From NCBI GenBank assembly GCA_016188575.1, contig JACPHN010000214.1, positions 1 to 49,228 of the forward strand: 49,228 nucleotides of DNA, read 5' to 3'. The notes beneath the pieces are model-generated. The model saw only the letters and a program-made list of their open reading frames with translations. It was not told where the DNA came from and did no database searches. Of this stretch, positions 33,894 through 41,122 are shown one piece after another (positions within the stretch are counted from its first letter, which is position 1; each line of letters begins with the position of its first letter). The position numbers and the translations under genes were made by a program. This DNA comes from Candidatus Schekmanbacteria bacterium. Its GTDB lineage: Bacteria; CSSED10-310; JACPHN01.

Positions 33894-34648
33894 GTGACAT
33901 TGTTGCAGAATTCGCGTCTCGAGTCCATGTCCGATGCCCACTTCAAGCTCGAGTCGAGCGAAGCCTCTCGGTGCTTGTCGGCGTGTGTCGAGCAGGAAAT
34001 GAGTCGTGCAGCGGACGAGATCGCAGAGGATTTCGCCGGCATCGAGGTGCGTCTCCGGGATCTTCTGAATCGCTGCGGCAGCGAGATTACCGCGGCGCTA
34101 GCCGACCGGCTCGACGTGCGAGCGAATGGTGTCGTCGTCGACGGGAAGGCATTCCGCCGACGGCGCGAGGATGGCTCGGCTGAAATCATGTCCATCCTCG
34201 GCCCGATGCAGATTACCTACGCTGCTCATGAAGAACGCGGGGGCCATGGGGGAAAGCAGGTAGCACCGCTCAAGATGCGCATCGGTTTGGTAGGCGACTT
34301 CTGGACGCCTCGGGCGGCGAGCACCGCCGCCCTATTTGTCTTGGCAACGACGCCTGCCGAAGCGCATCGGCTGCTCGCCGCCGCTGCCGGGATCACCGGG
34401 TCGGAGAGGAGAACCGTCAGGACATCGAAGCGGTAATCGGAGCCGTGGAGATGCTGCCCGAGGTGTCCCGCGTAGCCTGCATTGCAACCTCGCTGGATGG
34501 CGTCATGGCACCTCTCAAGGACGCGAAGAAGGAGCAGGGTGGGGGCTGGAAAAGCAGCGCCCACGCAGCGGTTCAAGGAGGCGGGTTGCGCGACCGTTTC
34601 GTTGTACGATGAAAAAGGAAAACGACTTCACACCATCCGTTTCCTCAG
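33894..34648 (+). pseudogene. ISKra4-family transposase remnant
   Basis: Three consecutive frames give pieces of one ISKra4-type transposase. Frame 1 (33894 to about 34400): VDGKAFRRRREDGSAEIMSI, GPMQITYAA, LKMRIGLVGDFWTPRAASTA. Frame 2 (about 34405-34560): ENRQDIEAVIGAVEMLPEVS and CIATSLDGVMAPLKD, containing the first acidic residue of the DDE centre. Frame 3 (about 34563-34648): RFKEAGCATVSLYDEKGKRL and HTIRF. After that the resemblance ends. So it has at least two frameshifts and lacks the C-terminal half; it cannot work. Confidence 0.7.
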
Positions 34649-35003
34649 TCAAAATCTCATCACGCTTCTTGTCCTGCTCATCTGATCTCTTTATCAGACC
34701 ATCGACAAAGGTAAACCGTTCCTCTGGCCTACAGTTTCATCGCCTCATCTAGCAGCTATTTCGCACTCATCGTGTTGCACCTCCAGTTTTCATGAAACAT
34801 AACGTGCGGCGCCGCTGCCGACTTGCGGCCAGGCACCTCACTATTCTCCCGCGGATCGCGAGCCGCAAGCCCGAGTTTGGGGAGCATCAGCGGCAGCGGT
34901 GCGATTCATCGCGCCGCAACGCTCGAGCGTAGGCGACAATTCGCATCGCGCGCCAGTTTCGACGGGAGAGTTGCGCAGGGGGGAAGGATGCCAAATCGCG
35001 CCC
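34649..35003. other. Gene-free stretch with an imperfect inverted repeat
   Basis: No gene is supported. CGTGCGGCGC and CCGCTGCC (34804-34820) pair with GGCAGCGG and GCGCCGCAACG (34890-34921). The left side has ATAAC and resembles an attC arm, but no GTT-type core is found on the right, so I do not call it attC. Confidence 0.4.
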
Positions 35004-35031
35004 TTGACAGTCGTCGCTCCGCGCTTATCTG
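35004..35031 (+). promoter_or_regulatory. Probable promoter of the ABC-F gene
   Basis: TTGACA (35004-35009), 16-bp spacer, TATCTG (35026-35031). The -35 is perfect and the -10 is partial. Transcription would start near 35038, giving an untranslated leader of about 160 bases. Confidence 0.45.
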
Positions 35032-35057
35032 CACGGAATGCCGGCTTGCCGCCACGC

Positions 35058-35084
35058 ATGAAAGTTGTCCCCGCGGGTGAATAA
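35058..35084 (+). CDS. Putative leader peptide MKVVPAGE
   Basis: ATG at 35058 and TAA at 35082-35084 encode eight residues. The last codons lie in the left arm and loop of the terminator hairpin, so a ribosome stalled here would affect its folding. No clear Shine-Dalgarno sequence is seen, which is the weak point. A seven-codon alternative (MPACRHA) starts at 35038. Confidence 0.35.
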   Translation: MKVVPAGE

Positions 35085-35099
35085 CCCGCGGGCTTCTTT
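35070..35099 (+). terminator. Intrinsic terminator / attenuator
   Basis: CCCGCGGGT (35070-35078) pairs with ACCCGCGGG (35084-35092) around a 5-base loop, followed by CTTCTTT. A second small palindrome, CCCTCCGGAGGG (35104-35115), is followed by TTTT. Both lie between the promoter and the ABC-F start. Confidence 0.65.
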
Positions 35100-35196
35100 G
35101 GTTCCCTCCGGAGGGTTTTGGATGAGGATGGCGATTTTCCACTAGCAGCGTATTACGGACCTGCTTGCCCGGTTTCGGGAGATATGGAGAATCGTC

Positions 35197-36840
35197 ATGT
35201 CACGTACCTTATCCGCTCGCGGAGTCTCTTTTTCCTTTCCTCAGCTCTTTCGGCCGCTCCTTGTCGACGTCGACCTGGACGTATCGCTGGAAGCCTCCCC
35301 GCCGGAACGGATCGGCTTCATCGGCCCGAACGGCCACGGCAAGACGACCCTGCTGCAGATCCTGATGGGAATTCGGCGGCCGGACCGTGGCGTCGTGACG
35401 GTTCCCGCGCGGGGTATTGGGTTTGCGTATCTGCCCCAGGCAGTGGTCGAGGGCGATCTCGACATGTCGTGGTGGGAGGTGGTCACGGAGCCCCTGGCCG
35501 ATTTGTTGGCTGCGCGCGACGAGCTCGCGGCCGTGGGTGAGCTCATGGCCTCGTCTGCGGGCGTCGCGCCGGGCGACCCGGCGCGGCTGCTCGCTCAATA
35601 TGGGGAGATCCAGTCGCGGTTCGAGGCGCACGGGGGGTACGAACTCGAGGCGCGTATCGACCGGGTGCTTACCGGGCTGGGTCTGGGCGAGCTTGCTCAT
35701 GACCGGCAGCTCGGCGAGCTTTCGTGCGGGCAGCGCACGCGCCTCGGTCTGGCGCGCGTGTTGCTCACACCCGCCGAGATCGTGCTGCTGGACGAACCGA
35801 CGAACCACCTCGACGCGGAGGCGCTCGCATGGCTCGAGTCGTACATTGCGTCGATGCGCGCCCCGGTGGTGCTGGTATCGCACGACCAGCGCTTTCTCGA
35901 ACGCACGGCGACGAAAATTTGGAGCCTGGAGTACGGCATCTTCGAGCAGTTCCGCGGGACCTTCGCAGAATATGAGACGTTGTGCCGAGAGCGGTTCGAG
36001 CGGCAAAAGCACGAGCATGAGATGCAGGCCCGCGAGATCCGTCGCCTCGAGGATGCGTATCGAAAGCGCATGGGTTGGTCGGTGGACAAGGAGAAGGAAA
36101 AGTATGGAGGACCACCGTGCAATCGCGGCTATATTTCGCACAAATCTTCCAAGCTCGCCAAGCGCGCGAAAGCCATTCGTTCGCGGATCGAGCAGACGCT
36201 CGAGACCCGGCGCAAGGAGCTTCCCAAGATCGACCGCGAGCTGGCGCTCACGCTGCCGGCGCCGGCGGATTCGCCGCCTATTCCTGTGCGCCTCGAGGGC
36301 GTTACCAAGGCATTCGCGGCGCAGGCGCTCTTTAGCGACCTGGATTTGACGGTGCGCGCGGGCGAGCGGATCGCCATTGTCGGCGCCAACGGCAGCGGCA
36401 AGTCGACGCTGCTCAACCTCATCGCCGGGCGCATCCCGCCGGATACGGGCAAGGTGCGCGTCGCGGCGAGATGCCGGTGGCACTACTACACCCAGACGCA
36501 CTTCGAGCTGCCGGTTGGCGAGGTGATCTTGGAGTGTGTCGCCGCGAGCACCCGGGACACGGCGGCGCGAACGCTGCTCGGCTGCCTCGGTTTTCAGCGC
36601 GATGACGTGCTCAAGCGCATCGCGGAGCTGAGTCATGGGCAACTGGCGCGGGTGGCGCTGGCGCGGTGCCTGCTGTCGGGGGCGAACCTGCTGCTGCTGG
36701 ATGAGCCGACCAATCATCTCGACCTGCGAGCGCGACGGGCGGTCGAATCGTTGCTGGCGGAGTATCGCGGGACAGTGATCTATGTGTCGCACGACCGGCA
36801 GTTTTGTGAGCGGCTAGGAGGGCGCGCGCTGCAGTTGTGA
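35197..36840 (+). CDS. ABC-F family ATPase
   Basis: A 547-residue soluble protein with two ABC domains and no membrane part, so it acts on the ribosome and not in transport. Domain 1: Walker A GPNGHGKTT (K49), signature LSCGQRTR, Walker B IVLLDEPTNHLD. A charged helical linker follows (about residues 255-345, including KEKEKYGGPPCNRGY). Domain 2: Walker A GANGSGKST (K402), signature LSHGQLAR, Walker B LLLLDEPTNHLDL. Both glutamates are present. GGAGA precedes the ATG. ABC-F proteins either tune translation or free ribosomes from antibiotics; the attenuator-like leader favours the second but does not prove it. Confidence 0.88.
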   Translation: MSRTLSARGVSFSFPQLFRPLLVDVDLDVSLEASPPERIGFIGPNGHGKTTLLQILMGIRRPDRGVVTVPARGIGFAYLPQAVVEGDLDMSWWEVVTEPLADLLAARDELAAVGELMASSAGVAPGDPARLLAQYGEIQSRFEAHGGYELEARIDRVLTGLGLGELAHDRQLGELSCGQRTRLGLARVLLTPAEIVLLDEPTNHLDAEALAWLESYIASMRAPVVLVSHDQRFLERTATKIWSLEYGIFEQFRGTFAEYETLCRERFERQKHEHEMQAREIRRLEDAYRKRMGWSVDKEKEKYGGPPCNRGYISHKSSKLAKRAKAIRSRIEQTLETRRKELPKIDRELALTLPAPADSPPIPVRLEGVTKAFAAQALFSDLDLTVRAGERIAIVGANGSGKSTLLNLIAGRIPPDTGKVRVAARCRWHYYTQTHFELPVGEVILECVAASTRDTAARTLLGCLGFQRDDVLKRIAELSHGQLARVALARCLLSGANLLLLDEPTNHLDLRARRAVESLLAEYRGTVIYVSHDRQFCERLGGRALQL

Positions 36841-37058
36841 GGCGGGGCGGCGGGGGGAGAGGCCGCGTGTTTGGAGTCTATTTGGCAAATTCTTGCCCGA
36901 CGGAGCACCTCGTCACGGTAACGGTCATGCCGGCGCACGCTGGAATTGGGACCACCGCGTCTGAGCGCCGGCGGTGCGGGTCGCGGCATGGTTCTTGCAA
37001 CTCTCCTGGTCGTTCGCTCACCACCCAGGAAAACGCCCACGCCAGGAGTGCTCCCTCC

Positions 37059-39491
37059 ATGAAATCCTCCCCCACCACCTCCCGCCGCCCCGCCACCCAC
37101 CGCGGATTCGCGCTCGCCGCGCTCCTCGCCGCCTGCCTCGGCGCCGGCGCCTCCGCCGCGAGCGCCCACGAAATCACCAACCACGAGGGCGTTTCCTTCG
37201 CTCATATTCACGACCTCCAGCGCGCCCCCCAGCAGCTCGGCTCCGTGCCGCGCCACTCTGGCTACAACCTCCTCTACAAGATCAAGGAAGTCCATCTGAA
37301 TGAGCGGCAAGACATCAGCGGCGCCGACGAGCTCAGTGTGCGCCTGCGCGCCAACGGACCCTTCAACGGCAAATACACCAACTGCTTCGACACCAAGAGT
37401 GACGGCACCTGCCTCGGCTTTCCATACATGAACGAAATCGCACCCGGCGAAACGCAGTACCCCGGCTCGCGCCCCAATCTGGTGCTCGCGGACATTACCG
37501 ATCTCGACGCCGACATCGCCCTGGACGTGACCGGGTGGGACGACGACGGCGACAGCAACTGCGACTACACCGCCGGCAACTACAACCAGTGCGTGGATTA
37601 CGACAGCTCCTACGATGACGGTTACGGGACGGCCGCCATCGGTTCCTACAGCGTCAACGACGTGCTCGCTGCCGGCAAGGTCACGGCCACGCGGGACCTC
37701 GGCGACTACGTGACCGTCAAGGTCGAGATCACCGCGAAGCCCGCGTCCACGGCGCGATTCTCGTGCGAATACGGCGTCTGCTTCCGGTTTCCCACCAACA
37801 ACGACAAGATCTACAAGCCGTGGATCGACAACAACCCGCTTGGCCTGCAGGGCCCCTACTTCATGGATCACGCGTCGCAACAAGGCGACGACTGGGATGT
37901 GGCCGACGACGATGGGTTCTGGCAGTGGGTCGACGACATCGAGAACTGGGACTGCGAAAACTACCTGGGCCGCTCCGTGGGCACGAGCGGAAACGGCGAA
38001 TGCTACGACGGCCACAAGGGCTCCGATTACATGCTCGAGGGCGAGAAGTGGGAGAACATGGAGGCCAAGGTGCCCGTGTACGCGGCCGCCCGCGGGCGTG
38101 TCATCGCTATTCAGGATGGCCTCTGGGATCGCTGCGAGTCTGGATCCGAAGATGAGGAAGGCAAGAGCACGATCGACTGCGGCAAGACGTCCGACGGCCA
38201 TCAGCGCCCGGAGAAGGCCAACTTCGTCGAAGTCAGCACGCGCGGGTCTGACGGCGCCGAGGTGAAGCATCGCTACTTCCACCTGATGACCAACGAGATC
38301 AAGGTCACCAGCGGCGACTGGGTCGAGTGCGGGGAGCTCCTCGGTTACATCGGCAGCTCGGGAATCTCCTCCGCTCCGCACTTGCACTTCGAGGTTCACG
38401 TCAAGCCCGCTGGCGGAAGCTGGGTCGTGACCGACCCCAACTTCTGGTCCGCCGCATACCACGATGACGAGGAGGCCGCGGGCGGCGTGCACCGCAGCAA
38501 GAGCATGTGGACCTCGCACCCCTACCCGGATCAGCTCCCCGCGGAAACCTGCCAGGATCCCTACGAGCTGTCGACGGGCGAGTACATTGCGGAACCGACC
38601 GGCTTTTCGCTCGGCATGGGCGATTTCAACGGAAATGGAGTGGCCGACGTTTTTTACGCCGGCGGCGAAAGCGGCTGGTGGGTTTCCGACGAAGGGACCG
38701 GAGCGCTGCGGCAACTGAAGACCGGCGCCTTCACGGGCTCGCCCTTGCGCAGCTATTACCTCGCGGATTTCGACGCGGACGGCAAGACCGACGTCTTTTT
38801 CGCTACGGGGTCGAGCTGGTGGATCGCCTACTCCGGCACTTCGTGGGTGAAGGTGCGGGCCGACGTGACCAAGACGCTCGACCAGCTCGGATTCGGGGAT
38901 TTCAACGGTGACGGCATCCTCGACATCCTGTGGGCCACCGAGTCGACGAGCTCGGGCTGGATGTGGTGGCACGGCAACGGCACTCGGGACAGCGCGGCGT
39001 TTTCCGGCTACTACGCGCTATACAGTGGCACCTACACGGGATTCAAGGCGAGCGACTACCTGTTCGCCGATTTCGACCGTGACGGGATCACCGATGTCTT
39101 CTACGCGGGCAGCGAGAACTGGTGGATCGCCTATTCCGGCAAGACGTGGGTGAAGGTGCTGGCGGACGTGTACGTGCGCCGCTCGGACCTGGCCGTCGGG
39201 CAGTTCTATGGCAGTTCCGCCCCGGATATCCTGTGGATGCCGGGTGAGGACCAGGATTTCGGCTGGAAGCTATTCGCGGGGACCGGAACGCGCGACACCG
39301 GCGCCGGATTCAGCGCCCAGCGGGCGTGGAAGACGGGCAGCGGCACGGACCTGCGGCGCAGCCAGTATGGCCTCGGTCGCTTCCTGACCACGAGCACCGA
39401 CGACGTGTTCCGCGCGACGGGAAGCACGTGGTATGCTGCGAAAAAGGGATACTACGACTGGACGGTGCTACAGAACAGCAGCGTGCGCTGA
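37059..39491 (+). CDS. Secreted M23-family peptidase with FG-GAP repeats
   Basis: An 810-residue exported protein. The ATG at 37059 (AGGAG 10 bases upstream) starts a signal peptide (FALAALLAACLGAGASAASA). After an acidic, cysteine-bearing domain of about 290 residues comes an M23 metallopeptidase domain: H319 and D323 in GHKGSDYML supply the HxxxD zinc ligands and HLHFEV (H441, H443) the HxH. Residues about 515-730 hold five FG-GAP/VCBS-type calcium-binding repeats (GDFNGNGVADVF, ADFDADGKTDVFF, GDFNGDGILDILW, ADFDRDGITDVFY, and one degenerate), probably a propeller for adhesion. M23 enzymes cut peptidoglycan cross-bridges; a secreted one may lyse other bacteria or act as a surface hydrolase. 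Not in an operon. Confidence 0.88.
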   Translation: MKSSPTTSRRPATHRGFALAALLAACLGAGASAASAHEITNHEGVSFAHIHDLQRAPQQLGSVPRHSGYNLLYKIKEVHLNERQDISGADELSVRLRANGPFNGKYTNCFDTKSDGTCLGFPYMNEIAPGETQYPGSRPNLVLADITDLDADIALDVTGWDDDGDSNCDYTAGNYNQCVDYDSSYDDGYGTAAIGSYSVNDVLAAGKVTATRDLGDYVTVKVEITAKPASTARFSCEYGVCFRFPTNNDKIYKPWIDNNPLGLQGPYFMDHASQQGDDWDVADDDGFWQWVDDIENWDCENYLGRSVGTSGNGECYDGHKGSDYMLEGEKWENMEAKVPVYAAARGRVIAIQDGLWDRCESGSEDEEGKSTIDCGKTSDGHQRPEKANFVEVSTRGSDGAEVKHRYFHLMTNEIKVTSGDWVECGELLGYIGSSGISSAPHLHFEVHVKPAGGSWVVTDPNFWSAAYHDDEEAAGGVHRSKSMWTSHPYPDQLPAETCQDPYELSTGEYIAEPTGFSLGMGDFNGNGVADVFYAGGESGWWVSDEGTGALRQLKTGAFTGSPLRSYYLADFDADGKTDVFFATGSSWWIAYSGTSWVKVRADVTKTLDQLGFGDFNGDGILDILWATESTSSGWMWWHGNGTRDSAAFSGYYALYSGTYTGFKASDYLFADFDRDGITDVFYAGSENWWIAYSGKTWVKVLADVYVRRSDLAVGQFYGSSAPDILWMPGEDQDFGWKLFAGTGTRDTGAGFSAQRAWKTGSGTDLRRSQYGLGRFLTTSTDDVFRATGSTWYAAKKGYYDWTVLQNSSVR

Positions 39492-39504
39492 CCCCGCGGC
39501 CGAT

Positions 39505-39537
39505 GCGGCGCAACGCGGCTCACCCGCGTTGCGCCGC
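39505..39537. terminator. Strong 14-bp hairpin after the peptidase gene
   Basis: GCGGCGCAACGCGG (39505-39518) pairs perfectly with CCGCGTTGCGCCGC (39524-39537), loop CTCAC, 14 bp after the stop codon. No T-run follows, so it may halt transcription with Rho or protect the 3' end. Confidence 0.6.
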
Positions 39538-39715
39538 GCCCGGAGGATGGCACTGCAGAATCCACCGCCGACTCGATGTCGACGCGACAGCTCGATCCGG
39601 AGTAGGCGGGGCGGCGACCGGGGCGCGGGCGAGCCGGTGCAAAAGCTCGCCCCATGGGATCTCGGCCTGCGAACGGCGAGCATCGAAGAGGCCGTAACGG
39701 CGCACTGCCGGCGTT

Positions 39716-39853
39716 GTGCCGGTTCGCGAGGTGGCAGCGCTTGCGGAGCTGCGCGAAGAGCTCGTGGAGTTGGTGGCGGGCGGCTCCGTGTCGCTCATCA
39801 ATTCCACACCGGCTCCGCCGACCCACGCCGGAGCTTGCGTCGCGGGCCGGTAG
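39716..39853 (+). CDS. Possible 45-residue peptide with double-glycine leader pattern
   Basis: From GTG 39716 the product is helical and acidic at first (ALAELREELVELVAGG) and then a short threonine/proline/cysteine tail (INSTPAPPTHAGACVAGR). The ELVELVAGG text fits the double-glycine leader of peptides exported by peptidase-containing ABC transporters. There is no clear ribosome site and no such exporter nearby, so this may be chance. Confidence 0.2.
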   Translation: MPVREVAALAELREELVELVAGGSVSLINSTPAPPTHAGACVAGR

Positions 39854-39918
39854 ACGGGCAGGGTGCCCCGAATCCACCGAGACGTGCGGTAGGGGGTCTT
39901 CGTGATGCGCTGTCGCGA

Positions 39919-39947
39919 TTGCACCTCTGCGTGCGGCCCGTCATACT
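39919..39947 (+). promoter_or_regulatory. Possible promoter of the RND operon
   Basis: TTGCAC (39919-39924), 17-bp spacer, CATACT (39942-39947), 35 bp before the adaptor's ATG. Confidence 0.35.
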
Positions 39948-39982
39948 GTACGAAATTCGTCGGTCCTCACTCGCGTTTCCAG

Positions 39983-41116
39983 ATGACTCGCCAGACGTTC
40001 CCCTGCCTTTTTTTCATCGCGCTCCTGGCACTCCCCGCCGGAGGCTGTCACGACTCGGGAAGTAACCGGGGCAGCGCCGATGCCGCGCCCAACCTCGGCG
40101 CGCCCGCTCCGACCCCAGACCCTACCGCCATCGCCGGCGAGGCGGTGCCCGTTGAGATCGCGGCACTTCGGACCGGGCGCGTCGAGGCAGTCTTGCACTT
40201 TTCGGCGAACGTAGACGCCGAGCGCAAGGTCAGCGTGCGCGCGCGCGCCGTAGGTCTGGTGGAGGAGCTGCCCGTGGAGGAGGGCGTGCGCGTCGGTAGC
40301 GGCGCTGTTCTGCTACGACTGCAAGGAGACGAGCAGCGCAGCGCCGTCGAGCGGGTGAGCGCGCAGCGCGAACGGCAACGCAAGGAGCTGGAGCGCCAGC
40401 GCCGGCTCCACGAGCAGGACCTCATCCCCGAGGAGACGATCGACACCGCCGACTACAACCTCGAGCAGCTCACACTCGAGCTCCGAGAAGCGACTCGACA
40501 GCAAGCTTACACGACAGTCGCAGCCCCCATCGCCGGAACCATTGCGCAGCGACTCGTCAACGTCGGCGATCTGGTGACCATCAACCAGGTGCTGTTCGAG
40601 ATCGTCGACTTCGATTCGCTGGTGGCACAGATCTTCGTTCCGGACCGCGAGGCGCGAAAGCTCCGTCTTGGGCAGCAAGCGCGGATCGGAGTCGCCGGCG
40701 ACGCGGCGTCGCCGCCGACGCCTGGAAAGGTGGCGCGCATTGCCCCCGTCGTCGATCCCAAGAGCGGCACGGTCAAGGTGACCGTCGCGCTCGGACGAGC
40801 GGCCGCGCTGCGTCCGGGCACGTACATCGACGTCGAGTTGGTTCTGGATGCCCACGAGGCGGCGGTCCTCCTGCCCAAGCGCGCCATCATCTACGAAAAC
40901 GACCAGACCTACGTATACCGCTTGCTCGCGGACGACAGCGTGGAGCGGCTCCACGTCGAGCCGCTGCTCGAGGACCGCGAGCACATCGAGCCGGCAGCGG
41001 GCTTTCGGGCCGGCGACAGGATCGTCCTCGCCGGTCAGGCGGGCTTGAAGCCGGGCGTGCGCGTGCGCTCAATCAGGCAGCCGGATGCCGCGGCCACGCC
41101 GGAGGCGGCGTCGTGA
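39983..41116 (+). CDS. RND efflux periplasmic adaptor (lipoprotein)
   Basis: A 377-residue membrane fusion protein that links inner-membrane RND pumps to an outer-membrane channel. The ATG at 39983 starts a lipoprotein signal peptide (CLFFIALLALPAGGC) with the lipid-bearing cysteine. Then come a beta-barrel/lipoyl half (VSVRARAVGLVEELPVEEGV), a helical hairpin (about residues 115-165, rich in E, R and Q), the second lipoyl half (TTVAAPIAGTIAQRLVNVGD) and the C-terminal barrel (VLLPKRAIIYENDQTYVYRL). Upstream in-frame codons to 39902 would spoil the signal peptide. The permease gene starts 6 bp later. No TolC-like gene is in the window. Confidence 0.88.
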   Translation: MTRQTFPCLFFIALLALPAGGCHDSGSNRGSADAAPNLGAPAPTPDPTAIAGEAVPVEIAALRTGRVEAVLHFSANVDAERKVSVRARAVGLVEELPVEEGVRVGSGAVLLRLQGDEQRSAVERVSAQRERQRKELERQRRLHEQDLIPEETIDTADYNLEQLTLELREATRQQAYTTVAAPIAGTIAQRLVNVGDLVTINQVLFEIVDFDSLVAQIFVPDREARKLRLGQQARIGVAGDAASPPTPGKVARIAPVVDPKSGTVKVTVALGRAAALRPGTYIDVELVLDAHEAAVLLPKRAIIYENDQTYVYRLLADDSVERLHVEPLLEDREHIEPAAGFRAGDRIVLAGQAGLKPGVRVRSIRQPDAAATPEAAS

Positions 41117-41122
41117 GCCGAC

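Larger units (their letters stand above)
39538..39982. other. Intergenic region with one possible small gene and a promoter
   Basis: About 440 bp without an established gene. It holds the short frame at 39716-39853 and a possible promoter at 39919. Confidence 0.4.

Noticed and set aside
34804-34921. A fourth attC site
   Set aside because: The arms pair, and ATAAC is present on the left, but there is no matching GTT core on the right.
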